Shown here: positions 45,101-56,407 of the stretch, piece after piece
Layout of the letters: every line of letters starts with the position of its first letter
Numbering within the stretch: the first letter of the stretch is position 1
Assembly: GCA_017354895.1 (NCBI GenBank)
Contig: CP071498.1
Span: 2,170,001-2,234,000 of the forward strand
Reading direction: 5' to 3'
Source: Podospora comata
Taxonomy: Eukaryota > Ascomycota > Sordariomycetes > Sordariales > Podosporaceae
Length of the DNA stretch: 64,000 nucleotides
Program-made: the position numbers and the translations under genes
Notes under the pieces: model-generated
Databases searched by the model: none
What the model was told of the DNA's origin: nothing
The model's input: only the letters and a program-made list of their open reading frames with translations

Positions 45101-45242
45101 AAGGCGGAAGGCGCCGGTCAAGCCCAAAGCCGCGGCGGCTGGTGGAAAGCGAGGAAGGAGGAGGCGAAACGTTGCGTCAACGAGCTCCGAGGAGGAGGAA
45201 ATCGAGGAGGGATACGAGGTTTCTGATTCTGGGGAGGATTAG
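42141..45242 (+). CDS. rad4: RAD4/XPC DNA damage recognition protein
   Basis: One frame of 1033 codons without introns. The start MPPHIPLKRLRSPSPEPPPK is followed by an acidic stretch. The transglutaminase-like fold spans about residues 140-500, with DVGAQLFTALLRGLGIEARL and, at its end, DLEYPHYWLEALSPATHKYL. The beta-hairpin domains BHD1-3 follow to about 810, with KRYEEYDWFKRVMSSYIRGR and NEYGNIDLFVPTMCPEGAVH. A charged helix and an acidic tail with a nine-Asp run (44941-44967) end the protein. With Rad23 it finds helix-distorting lesions for global nucleotide excision repair and recruits TFIIH. The tail beyond the BHDs is longer than in yeast. Long antisense frames opposite this gene are by-products of its GC-rich codons. 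Confidence 0.94.
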   Translation: MPPHIPLKRLRSPSPEPPPKKRQSSTTSKKKAIAPPRKPTLFDDLDAGSTPRSSTKTSLLEIEASDDDTSSLTSLSDADFEDVPLDGPGTKRRKLSQPSSTEDEDIEFEDVPTPTAPAPDVAIPSQDLDLTLVRDTRINLAAAMGKKGPSKLERKIRIAAHGVHVQLLLWHNALRNAWCSDEEVMAIMISHLPPRLWEEVDRWRRSSGLEVQVEEPPPKGKTAGKGKGEGKATGKGREWGAAAKHLEKGAVDMSHGDPLFRLMKVLTSWWKQRFKITAPGLRKQGYMSLERLDRITKAFKQTNGDDQDRFGEKIDGLEGFRKRAHSCAGSRDVGAQLFTALLRGLGIEARLVASLQPLGFGWNKLEEADPEEEEHYLSESNPEKPPVPATKPPPPRAKKTPAKPAPKTARSTRHSQKPPPEPSSDLESLSDSSNDLIIPLSPSPPPTSPTKTPKRVYDQDLEYPHYWLEALSPATHKYLPLDPLKPLLATNPDLLSHFEPRGSKADRARQVMAYIIAHSPDGTAKDVTIRYLKGQQLPGRTKGSRLPPEKVPVYDKNGKVKRYEEYDWFKRVMSSYIRGRDPSHPLTEADTLENETDLKPAERVDKVVKEGEETLQYYKQSKEFVLERHLKREEALLPTAKPVKMFVQNKNKKPGAQGEAVYNRRDVVQVKSAETWHKQGRAPKQGEAPLKKVPYRAATTNRRREIAEAELATGAKVLQGLYSHAQTDWIIPPPIQDGKIPKNEYGNIDLFVPTMCPEGAVHVPFRGAGRVARRLGIDYAEAVVDFEFGHRMAVPVIQGVVVAEEFYEKMVEELERDEAERRRKEDEKRRKRALGMWRRMLMGLRIVERLEGQYGNVKEGEQEGGAGQIGGDVHMAGEGTGGFEAEEDQMAGGFLPEGHEADDLGGGGFFAEGQEEDEQHERTTSGYFPTVHSDDDDDDDDGEDVLEIDHGDVSGVLSEAVSPKPASLSPSPTPEIEETKAPPRRSARRKAPVKPKAAAAGGKRGRRRRNVASTSSEEEEIEEGYEVSDSGED

Positions 45243-46984
45243 TTGCAGTGAGAGATACATGTCCGGCTAGGTAGATAATTCGATAATGCAATTGTCCAAC
45301 CCGCAGAAACCGGGGTACTACGGGGAAAGTAAAATATATGTCATTGACTGGCTCGAATTGTTCCTTGTCAGCGCCGAATCAATGCATAAAAACCTGCCAT
45401 CACGTTCACATTTTGGTGGTTCATGCAGGGCTAATGCAAGATGGAGGAGTACTGGATGGGGAAAGGTGTGGTGGGCGATGGGTGAGCTGAGAGGGGTCTT
45501 GGGGTGGTGTGCCGGTCGAAGTATTGAAAGGTTGGAAATATTGCAGAAATTGACATATCAGATGCGGTATACGAAAGATAACGCCGAGGACGGGAGAGTG
45601 ATCGATCGATGCCGGTTGTGTGTTTTTTGCTCCCGAGACATGACACTTCTGTAAGCCTGAAAATAAGGACAGGTTTGTGGTGCCTGTTCCTTTTGTGTGG
45701 AAAGAAACGTGGAGTCAGAGTTGAGGGTAGGCAGAACACGCACCTGGACATTAAAGGCTTCCGGCTTTTGCATAGGTCTTGTGTGACGTTTCCTCACCCT
45801 CTGGAGCTTGTCCATGTGGTTTTCTGTGGGGACAACCGATGGAATGTCCGCGGCTGACGGCAGAGTGCTCACGCCCGATGTCAAGGGAATATCGGTGCCA
45901 CGCTGGATGATGAGGCTAAAAGTTGAGATGGGAGAATACCGAGAGCGAAGCAATGTTTCGAGCTGAATGTCTAGCCAGCACTGGACTACAAGGGTGAAAG
46001 ACAATATCCTTCTATCGGAATGATCGCTCCGAGGGGTCCCCTGTAACTGCCGGGGTTCTTGGTGGGTCGGTCCAGAGCGCCGGGTTCGGGGAGTTTCGAG
46101 TGCTAAGGCGCTATCAGGTTGCAGGCGGAGTCTTGGTGTCCGGTTGATAAGTGCAATATCACGAATTTCCGAGCATGTGCAAGAGATGGTGGTTTGCTTT
46201 CCTGGTTCTGTTTGACATCAGGTGTCACACGATGCCCACCGACAAGCCGCTCCGGCATGAGCGAATGGGAGGCATTGTCACTCTGCAAAAAATACGTGGG
46301 ATTACGAGCAGACATCGCGTGTTTGTTGTGGGGAACAGGTAATAGCCCTGTAATTTACCCCCCTGGTATGTGAAGCTGTCTGTCGGCCGGGGTACGGCCC
46401 GTGCAACAGGGCAGCTCATTGCCTGCTCGGTCGAGGCTGGAGCAACACCGCCTGGCTCAAGAGACCCGACTCAACTTCTCCTCCCACACTTGGAATAATT
46501 AAACCCTGACTCTTCCTTGCTCAATCACCTCCAGGTTTTTGCCATGTCGGCCACGTCGCCGCTCTTTCCCGGAGGACCCTGAGCAAGGATTTGAATTTTG
46601 CGCCCACCTGCTCTGGAAGCCGGTCGGGGTGGTTTGGGCCATTTGGACTTTTTTTGCTTAATTGGAAGGTGTTCCGGTTTCGTCGCGCGCGGTCAGTCGC
46701 TCAGTGCTCAGTCAGTCAGCCAGCCAGCCAGCCTCATCTGAAGCTCGTGCCTGCCACTACTCCGCGGTATACGAGTCGCCGCCATTCACACCCCCCCTCC
46801 ACCCACTGTCCCCGTAATATACCAAGCTCTAACTGACTGCACTGCTCAAACCTGGGACTGCGGGGCACTTTCCCTGGTTTTACTTTATACCTTACGTACC
46901 TGTCCTGTAACTTACACCACCGCCGGCGCTGCAAGAGCATGACCTGGACCAGGACCGCATCTCCCACCCAACCTAATTCTCAAC
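45243..46984. other. long intergenic region and leader of the RBR ligase gene
   Basis: 1.7 kb without a supported coding region. Frames of up to 148 codons on both strands have no motif. The 300 bases before 46985 are C-rich with a CAGT/CAGC run (about 46694-46735), typical of a long 5' leader. No RNA gene was recognised. Confidence 0.4.
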
Positions 46985-49900
46985 ATGGACCACGACGCAT
47001 ACCTCGACCAGCTTCTCGGACAGCAGCCAGCTCTACCACCAGCCCAGCATCCACCCGACCACTTCCCATTCGCCGCTTTAGAGGACGACGAGTTTGCAAA
47101 CCTCGACCTCGAGCTGTTGTTTGGACGTCATTTTGGCCGTAACAATCCGTAAGTCACTCCTTTTTTTCCTTTCTAGTGAGTGAGAGCGGCAGAATCACAT
47201 GTGGTAGTCCCACGGCAAACGACAAACTGCTCTCGTAGTGGGGGGAGCAGCAAACGTCCGTCCGGAACTCAAGCCACTGTGGACTTTTGAGTTCGTTCTT
47301 TCGAGCACAATCTTGAACCTGCTGCTGGGCTGCCTCGACTGTTTGCCTGCACATGCATTCCGACAAGGGCATGTCCTTCACCTTCACCCATCTCCACACA
47401 CTCAGCCCTCGCCGGCAGCATCGGGGTGTTTTCACCGTACCATGGGCAGCGCCCACTCCAAACAGGAATCAAATCCCGATGCACGGGAGCCACCGCTAAA
47501 AAGGGACCGGCTTCATCGTTTGCGGAAGTCTCTGCGAAGCCACTCCCACCGCCGAAACCTGAACGAGCAAAACAACGAGCAAACCCAACCCTCTGACAAC
47601 ATCAACAGGCCAGAAAACGACAACAACGCCGTCCGGGAAATGCCCCCAGTGCGTAGGTCCCAGGGCAACGTGGATCCAGAGTTGAGCACAGAAGCGTGCA
47701 TAGAAGCCGCACTCAATTTCTTCCCCGACATATGTCCCGACTATCTGCGCAAGACCGTCGAAAGTCAAAAGTGGACAGCCCAGGGCATCGTCGGCCACAT
47801 TCTTGATCAGCAAGAAAGCGGCAAGAAATATCCCAAGCGTGTCAAGTCCCTAAAGCGCAAGTGGGAGGATACCGGTGAGGACGGCGAAGAAGTGCTCAGC
47901 AAGAAAATGGAGGCCGAGCCAAGATTTCAAGGCAAGACGACGGAGTACATGAAAAAGTACAAGGGAGCAGGGTGAGTGATGTATTCCTAACACGTTGTGG
48001 ACAGGGGGAGACAGACTGCTGGTAGCACGGGAGGAGGACTGAAGGATGATGAACGGGCGATTGCCTGTCCTTTGAGGCGTCGGCGTCGGTACTATCACCA
48101 AAGGCCCGTTCATTCATCTTTGTGGCGCTCCTGGTTGCGGCTTGGAGCATCAAGATGACGTTGGGCTTTCTGTTCTTCCACCCAACATTGTCCCCTTTCA
48201 TCACCAAGTATGTAGATTTCTGACACCCGCATAGCAGATCTCTCCTTGTGGCCGAGTTTCCCGACTTCAAGGTCAAGAATATAGAGCAACAGTTCAAACT
48301 GCACGACCATCGCATTTACCCAGCATATCTTGCTCTATGGACCGAGCTTGCTCAAGAAACCTCGGCTTGGCGGAAAAAGTCGACAACCAGGCCCAAAATG
48401 ACGCTCGGCGACACGGTAAAGATGTTCTCTGAGAGCGCCGACGAGGGAGAGAAAGGGGCTGTGGAAGACTTCGTGGCTGCCCGTCAAGTTTGCGACATCA
48501 GAACTGCCAAGGCAAGGGCGAAGAAGGCGTTAGAAGACGCCGAGGCGGCCAATTATGCGCAAGCAGAAGCTGACGGTACCATTTTGGAGTGTGGATGTTG
48601 CTTTGGGGATTTCCCACAGAATCGAATGGTGCACTGCAACGCGGAGACCGTCCATTTCTTCTGCCGCGAATGTGCGAAGCGCATGGCGGAGACGCAGGTT
48701 GGCATCTCCAAGTATCAGCTAGACTGCATGTCAACAGACGGCTGCGAGGGCACCTTCAGCAAGAGCCAGAAGGATTTGTTTCTCGACGGAAAGCTGACTG
48801 TGGCTCTTGATCGCATCGAGCAAGAGGCTGTCCTTCGCCTGGCTGGAATAGAGTCACTCGAGACATGCCCCTTTTGCCCATATGCGGCCGAGTACCCGCC
48901 CGTCGAGGTGGATAAAGAGTTCAGATGCATCAGCGAGGAGTGCGGCCGTGTATCCTGCAGGCTTTGTCGGCTGGAGACGCACACGCCCAAGACTTGTCAA
49001 GAAGTTGCGCGGGAAAGTGGACATTCTGCTCGCCGTGAGATCGAGGAAGCAATGTCTGCCGCCATGATCCGGACCTGCAACAAATGTAAGGACCATCTGC
49101 CTCCACCTGGGGACATGGAGCTAACTCTGACTAGGCAAAACACCCTTCATCAAAGAGAACGGCTGCAACAAGATGACATGCACGAGGAAGGGCTGTGGCA
49201 ACATACAATGTTACGTCTGTTCCAAGTCGTGTGATTACAGCCATTTCGACGAGCCCGCCCGCGGTGGGAAGCCCGGGAACTGCCGTCTTTTTGACGAAAC
49301 CGAGGAACGCCACGCACGAGAAGTTCGCGAGGCCGAAGAAGCAGCTCGCAAGAAGGTGGCGGAGGCGAACCCTGAAGTCGATTCCTCCCTCCTCGAGATC
49401 AAATTCTCCGACAAAGTCAAGCAAGATGAGGCCAAACGCGCAGCTGCCCAGATCCCTCAAAGGGGCGGCGTCTTTGTGCCCCGGAACCTACCCGTATATG
49501 TTCCCCCACGGATGCCAGTAATTGCCGTCCCGCCGAACCAGCCCAATGCACCAGTTCCTGCCGCACCAATGGCTCTCCGCCCCGACCAGGCGAACGAGTT
49601 GCAAAGACGGATGCAGGGACTGATTGGGTTGGACCTGGAGATTGGGATAGAGCCTCTGCCTGTTGAGGCTCATCGAAATGTGCAGATGGCAGTAATACTC
49701 CCGCCGGATCCCAACCGGGAAGCCCGGATGCAGCAACAGCAGGCGCTGCTGCGCGCACAAATACAAGCGCAGCAAATACAGATGGAGCAGGCCCGGAACA
49801 ACTTCCGGATCCAGCGCGAGCAGGCGGCTGCCCAGCTCAACCATGCACGCAACGTCCAGCAAGAAGCGATGCAAAATATGCAACGGCAAGAACTTCAACT

Positions 49901-50366
49901 ACAACAGCATATAGCGGATCACATGCACCGCTTTCCACAAGGGGTTGCTTTTCCTGCCGTTCCGAGACCTGCTCCCGGGCCTGTCCTGATGAACCCCGAG
50001 CATTTATTTGCGCCGGCTGGAGCGGCTGGACGGCTGTTCAATATTGGGAATCATGCGTATCATGAACCAAACCCCCATCACCCAGCTGCCGCGGTTGGCA
50101 ATCCTCAACAGGCTGTTGCAGTTCCAAATCGACCCCAGGCTGTTGCAGCTCCAAACCTGCCCCCGCACAGAGTCGCCAACGCGGCGAACAACAATAATGT
50201 TAATGATGGTGGACCAGCTCAGCAGCATGGGGATGGGCCAAGACCTCTGGCGAACGATGTAATCAACCTGACCGCGTCCCCACCAGCCCCACGGGTAAAT
50301 GGGAATGGTTACCGAGCAGAATTGTACAGTCCTCGATGGGGTCATGGGCCTCCACCTGTCCGCTGA
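46985..50366 (+). CDS. RBR-type E3 ubiquitin ligase, RNF216/TRIAD3-like
   Basis: Four exons, 46985-47148, 47450-47971, 48238-49085 and 49135-50366. The joined frame keeps phase through all three introns (301, 266 and 49 bp) and gives 921 residues. RING1 starts near residue 346 (CGCCFGDFPQNRMVHCN, FFCRECAKR). The IBR follows with ETCPFCPYAAEYPP and CGRVSCRLCRLETH. RING2 begins near 508 (CNKCKTPFIKENGCNKMTC, then CYVCSKSCDYSHFD). The Cys in NKMTC is at the place of the catalytic Cys of RNF216. The C-terminal half has a long Gln-rich coiled coil and a Pro-rich tail. The ligase would pass ubiquitin through a Cys thioester. A second possible start, MGSAHSKQ at 47441, is discussed as a finding. Confidence 0.88.
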
Positions 50367-51320
50367 AGACCAGGGACAGTCGTGTTGATGAGACGGTACC
50401 ACGACGCCTCCTTGGGGCTATTTGGAGCCTGAGCCTTCCTTTTCTTTTGTCAGGCTACGGATCAACTTTCTTCGCCTCGCCTTCCCTTCGGATTCACCTC
50501 TCAGTGGCGTTTTGCACCTGGCTTGGCTCATCCACCATTTCTGTTTATCATTCGACAGCCTTGGTCATCCATTTGGCGTGTGTTTGGGCTGGGTTTTGTC
50601 GGATTTGGGGAGTCTTGGGGGTTTGGGACGGGTTAAGCGCTGTGCTTTTTTATTTTTCTTGATCGTTGCATATTTTTTGCTGGTTAGTCGATATGGGATT
50701 TTTCTTTCGAGGAAGAGAAGAAGTACCTACACGATGAAGGGAGAGAGCATTGCATGGATATTGTGATTATGCTGAGGAAAAGGGGGTATTTAATGCGTTG
50801 GAATTTGTTGTCTTTTTATTCCAAGTCCTTTGCTCGACAAGCAAGAGAAGCGGAGGGGTGGGGGCGGGGCTATCTTGATTCGAGTATGATATGGGCAACA
50901 GGACTCTATTTGGGTGGGTTGGGAATTTGGGGATCGGTTGGGCTGGTTGGTTCTTTGTATTTATTTTGCTTTTCTTCCAGCGGTTGGCTTCTTTAGGGAG
51001 GTAATCTGGCCTGGGAGTTTTTGTCGGATTTGGGATTTGGCTTGGGGGGGTTGCTTTGTGTGTGTGGGTGGGGTGGTGGTATCGGCGGATGGGGAGAGCA
51101 GGGAGGACCGAGTTATATAGCTTCTCTGTCATGTTTGGATTTGCCCAACAGACAGCACCTTGTCTTAGGCTTTCCTACTGCTAGACACCTCACAACCCTC
51201 ACAGCAAATAGCAACATGAGATAACATAGCATAAGACTCTCGACAGAACAACAAATCATTGATTTTATTTTTTAAATGCTTTTTTTTCTTTGTTGCGACA
51301 TGTGACACCCATCTATCTAT
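50367..51320. other. convergent 3' regions, no gene
   Basis: T- and G-rich sequence between the RBR ligase gene (plus) and the DCC1-like gene (minus). Open frames up to 121 codons occur on both strands, but their composition follows the base skew, and none has a domain. Confidence 0.4.
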
Positions 51321-51793
51321 CTATTTCCTTCCACTCGCAAACTTTTCGTGCCACTTTCCCCTCTTTTTGACCTCGGGGGCGGCAGCGGTGGTGGGTACGG
51401 GGACGAGCTCGACGGTTTCGTGGAGCGTGGCTATGGCTTTTAGACCGCTGGTGTCTGTTGGTTCGAGGATGATGAGGGCGTTGGAGGTGTTTTTTTGGCG
51501 GAGGGAGTAGGATTTTGAGGCGGAGGGGACGGAGAGGAGGGCCGAGGTTGGGGAGGGGGAGATTGTTAGTCTGGAGAGAGAGGGGGGAGGTTAGCATGGG
51601 GGAATGAGGCGGGGGAGGAGAGGGGGAGGGAGGCTTACACAGGTGGATTCTCCCCCTCTAGTAGCGCTACGAGGTCGGGTGGGAGTTCGATGAGTTTGTA
51701 CCCTGCTACCGAGTCTGGGTCGGGGAGGGAGAAGGGCGAGGGCGCTGGTGGGTGGTAGAGGGGGACTGTGGGGTGGGTTTGTTGGGTTGACAT
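51321..51793 (-). CDS. short DCC1-like protein
   Basis: Two exons, 51793-51639 and 51570-51321, with a 68 bp intron (GTAAGC, ATGCTAAC, CTCCAG) in phase, giving 134 residues. The frame contains YKLIELPPDLVALLEGENPP, then SASKSYSLRQKNTSNALIIL. This is the pattern of the N-terminal region of DCC1, the subunit that with CTF8 binds CTF18-RFC and helps PCNA loading and sister-chromatid cohesion. Full DCC1 is over 300 residues; here the chain ends after GKWHEKFASGRK. Either this is a short family member, or the winged-helix part has been lost. I chose the ATG at 51793 (MSTQQTHPTVP); the frame upstream of it looks like leader. Confidence 0.6.
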
Positions 51794-53506
51794 TGCTGTG
51801 GTCTGTGGTCTGAAGGTGTGGCGTTTTGTTTGTAGGGATGACGCGGAAACAAAACGAAAATACAAGATGAATAGATGGGCTACTGGCGGGCTGTGGAAAG
51901 GAAAAGGGATGATGTCACGGTGGATAGGAGAATTAATCAAGGTTATCTTTGACAGACGCGTTGACGGGCGGGAAGACGCGTTTGACAGGTTGGGTGTTTA
52001 AGTGGTTTTGGTGGGGTAGAGTGGGGGCCCAAGAAGAGTGACGACCCTAACCCTGATCGCCGTCAATAGGTTGTGTAAGTGGACTTCCTTTCCTGGATGA
52101 AAACGACAGAAGCAGAATGCTGTGAAGAAGAAGGAACAGATCGAGTCCACTATATCCTTCCTTATTCATCTTCATAAAACGGCACGGCGTGCTTCTTGTT
52201 CGCTTGATTGCGTCGACGTTTGCTGACATCTTTGCACCACACCGAGGCTGAGCAAACAGCTACCGCTTTGCTTCGAACCAGCGTTGACTTGACCGTATTT
52301 GATTAGAGGAGGATCAGGCTATTCTCTAAGTGGTCAATATCTCGGCCACTAAGGACAAGACAAAGTAGTTATACGCGAGTTTAGGTCCTTGGCTTTTGGT
52401 TCAGAGCCTCGTTTTGCTTGCAGATGATCAGGCTGCAGGTACAATGGAAAATAACATAGGAAAAGTCGGTCAGCCGGAAATTATAATGCATGCATGAAAC
52501 CAATGAACTGAAGGTGTTCCTTAAATTTCGCAGTACGTATGACCTTTCTCCTGTCTCAGTCCCCAGTGTGTGTCCCGTCATTGAGGCTTTCTGTTTGTCT
52601 CGGGGTGTTAGTGTGATTCCCTCGTGTTTCTGGCGTCTAAGCGCTTCATGAAAAGCCCCAAACACATTGCTAGACAGCTGGAATAGTTCATATAAAGACT
52701 GCTCGTTCACATTTGGCGGCTGGAATTTCAGTCTTTCCAAAACATTCACTGCACCCATTTTCTGACAGTACCTAGGTGACTCTGCCACTCTCCCAGGATT
52801 CCCTTCTGCCCTTGAGTATTGTTCTCAAGAATCAACCCGCCCCTGGGGCTCTCGCTCGCAATCCCTCAGCCTCCCCATGATTAATTTTATTACGCCAAGG
52901 CGCAGATACAGACATTCGATATTGGTGACTGTTGTAGCCAGCCCTCCCGCGACGAGGAGTATGAGGTTTATACCACCAATGCCAGGCCTGTTCGAAACAA
53001 TCACCATGGCGGACACGCAGGTTGTCCTTCATTTTGTTCAAACATCCATCCTTCACACTAGCCCTTCCATGAAGGACGCACAATTTCCTGGCGCGAATTG
53101 TTGTCTTGTTTTCATAGCGCCGATGTGGGATTAACCACGCTTATGTCTGTTGCTGCTCTCTCGGAAAGCCCTGCTGTACTCATGGATGCGAGCGACAGAT
53201 TCAAGTGGCCTATGACTGACGACTTCTGGCATGAGATACCATGAAGGAGGGGGTTTGTTCGGAGGGGAAATATTGAGGCGTTAGCTGAGACCCAGATGGA
53301 GCACGGTTGTGGAATCGACGTTGTTGGCACCGGATGATACCATGGCAATTATAAATGGTGCTCCATTCATGATACTTTCAGTCTTCACTCTGTGCACCCA
53401 CATTACCGGCCCTTATACCGACCTGTCCTTCCGGGTCCTGAGGCCTGAAAGTAACCACTAACCATTCGTTCCGGCAGATGGCTTTCGTCGCAGACACCTC
53501 TCTAAA
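51794..53506. other. intergenic with a telomere-repeat-like site; one doubtful open frame
   Basis: ACCCTAACCCT at 52044-52054, about 250 bp upstream of the DCC1-like start, is two telomere-type units. A minus frame at 52381-52788 (135 codons, including LYELFQLSSNVFGAFHEALR) reads somewhat like coding sequence but has no neighbours in frame and no known motif. I do not call it. Nothing else was recognised. Confidence 0.4.
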
Positions 53507-56407
53507 TCATTGAAACTGTTCACTGGTAAGCTGGCTTCCGGCGTGGCTTTCAGTTGTCTTACCCCGTTCCAATCTCTCATCATCCAGACAGCCTCTTGCT
53601 TGGTTTGCATCCCCAGCATCATATATGTAGATATCCGCTCTGCATATCAATGCCTGGGCCTCCGGAAACTTGTTACCCTGCCTTGCCTCCTCCCCAGCAT
53701 ATCTTGCCAGCTTTGCTAACAACTCACCGTATCCCTTTAATGCACATTCCCCGTTCATTTGGTGACTGAGTATGTCAGCGCGAGTTTTGAGAGCATTGAG
53801 GTAGTCAGGATAATCCAAGAGTTTAATAGCACTATCGTTTTGAATCATCGACTGTAAGCGCTCGCAACGGTTCCTCCAAAGCCCCAGCACCTTATCAATC
53901 AGCATCAAAACCTCATTGGGCCTCGTCATGGCCCCATCAGGCCTCGTTGTCGCCGTAGTTTGACTCGCTTGATGCCCTATCATGCTTGTTGTTCCCGGCC
54001 AGGTTATGGTCCGTGGCAATCACATTGACATGTGTTTCCGGAAGATGCAACATGTTGACTTATTTGTCAAGGATCTCGCGGAGCTCGTCCACCGCGCGCC
54101 TCGGATTCGTCAACCCGCCCTCATCGCTGAGCGCCGCTGCACGGCCCAACCTCATGGCGAGGGTTTTGCGATGTTCTTTGGTCAGCCTCTCCGCCGTTGT
54201 TTCAATCACGCTGTCAAACAATGGCAGAGCTTCGTCAAACCTGCCCGGCATCTGGGACAGTATGGAGGCCTTGCCATGCTTTATATTCAACACCCGCTGG
54301 TCATTCTCCGCGCCTCTCTGTATAGTAGCCCGTCGGCGGTGCTGCTGATTCTATCGAGGGCCTGTGTGTAGAGGTTTTCGGCCTTGAAGTAGTCTCCGCA
54401 GTCCCTGTAGACATTGCCTTGGTTGAGGAGATCGGTGCTTCTCAGCGCTGAACAGGATTCGCTTGTCGGGTTGTCATAGATCACGGATTCCGCCTCCTGG
54501 TAGTGCACCAAGGCTTCGTCATACTCCTTTTTGTCACATTTGATCATGCCGAGACCCATGAGCGTTTGGACAGTCCTTTCTGCGGGCCCACCTCTGTCTT
54601 GACAGTATTGGTAGCACGATGCCATGCGCTCCTCAGCAACTTTCTGATTGCCGCGAAGAAAGCTAAGTTTGGCTGACTCAAATGCCAGAATCCATCTCTT
54701 GAACTCGGAGATGGGACTTGGAGTGGTACCGGTCAGCCAGGCTCTCTCGCGGAGTATCGATGATGCATGTGGTAAAAGTGCGGAGCACGTATCGAAGCTG
54801 CTCGGCTGGCAGAGGAAGGAGGGGGTGCTATAAGGCGTGAAGCAGCTTGTGACCAGAGACAAAGCGAGGTCAAATGCTTCCCGACATGCTGCTGGATCTT
54901 CACGTGCCAGCCATTTGGTAGCAATGAGTGAAGTATATTGGTGGAGAGTATAGGACCTGGTTGAGGGAACGCCAGGGCTCTCTTTACGTGATACCAGACC
55001 ATAGGCCATCAAAACGCCTCGGTGGTCAAAATATGCCATGGTATGGAGTATCTTCGAAGCAATTGGACTTCGTCGGCGGATTGTTTTGAAGGACGAGACC
55101 CATGTCTGGAAGATCACATCAGACATGCTGTCGAATGTGAAGCCGTCGTGAGCCCTGAGTATCTCCAGATATCGGTTTATGGTCTTCGACTTTTCACCAA
55201 TGTATGACAAGCTCGGGGATATCCTTAGCAGTCGCGAGTTTTCGAATCAGTTTTTGCGCATCGAGCTCTTGCATCCTATTGACATCAATAACGAACCCAT
55301 TTAGAAGCAGTTTGGAGCTTATCAACGACCTATCACGAGAGGTAAATATGATGGTCCCCTTTCTTACTGGAAGGACATCGTGCAGCAGCTGTGGGAATAA
55401 GTCCAGTCTCCGCTCATCAAGCTGGTCCACAAACATCCTGCATGCTCCAGACTCCTCAGAGTCTAACCAGTCTCTCGCTTTGAGACAAGCCCGAAGATTG
55501 CCTATGTGGTCAGACCCTTGCCCAAGGTGCAGCGCAATCTTGGAATAGGAAGTCATGAAATGCTCCTCTGAGGATCCGTTGACCCAGAACAGATGGTAGT
55601 TTAGAAGTGAGGGTCTCATTAACGTGTATCAAGGACCACCCTTTTCACGGATTCCTCGTCAGGTCTTTCCAGAGTTTCTGCCACTTTTACTGCTGCTTTA
55701 TAGCAGTCATCGAACCGTCCGAGGAGTTTGTGAGCCTCTGGATTCGCTTAGATTCTTTGAAGCAGTTTAAAGAACAGTCCATGTAATTGCTGAGTTTTGG
55801 TTATTTTAACGTCCCGTGCCACAATCAGATCGGTGCTCCCCCAAAGAAACAGGTAATCGTGCATTGCAGCGTTGTTACGCGATAATGGAGTGATGTCGCA
55901 GCTGGTTCCATGAAGATTCTTTCGGATATCCAAGAAGGCCAATTCAGTCAAGACATGATGACATTCAGGGTTCCCGTATTGCTCTTCGACACAATCTCTG
56001 ATTCGGCTGTGTAGAGCCTTTGTGGTCACATTTGTCTCAGTTCTCCATTGGTTGAATATTTCCTTTTGTGTTGCAGCATAGGGTGCTGTGAACCGGTCTT
56101 CGTAGTAGGCTTTGAGAAGTTGGGAACCAAATACCACCACTGCGTCGACGCTGGAGATCACCACGGTGCTATGGGAATCCAAAGATGGTAATAGGAAATA
56201 CTGGTTCGAGAGAATGTTATGAACGGCAGCATCATCCCCTTCCCGGGTTTCTTGAACCAAGAGAGGAGCCTTGTCCGAGATTGTACGGGAGCGTATAACT
56301 TTGAGCCAATTGAAAATGCTTCTCAGGTAGTGTGAGTTTGTCGGCACGCCGTTCTTGTGATTATGAGCATAAACAATAAAAATGCTCGTCATTTCACGTT
56401 GAAACAC
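53507..56407 (-). pseudogene. broken NLR-type gene: N-terminal sensor-like domain, NB-ARC remnant, TPR repeats
   Basis: Read downward from 56407. A 219-codon frame (MTSIFIVYAHNHKNGVPTNS, DAVVVFGSQLLKAYYEDRF, HHVLTELAFLDIRKN, ending LHGLFFKLLQRI) is the N-terminal domain of a fungal NLR group, and its opening recalls SEFIR/TIR-like folds. The sense continues as HKLLGRFDDCYKAAVKVAET to near 55620. NB-ARC follows, with FWVNGSSEEHFMTSYSKIA and RKGTIIFTSRDRSL, but the Walker A segment expected just before it is missing. A winged-helix-like part (54287-55210) and TPR helices (DEALVHYQEAESVIYDN, DYFKAENLYTQALDRI) come next, then two more TPR-like frames to 53507. There are several stops and frame changes. 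Such proteins act in self/non-self recognition and fungal immunity; this copy should be inactive. Confidence 0.6.
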
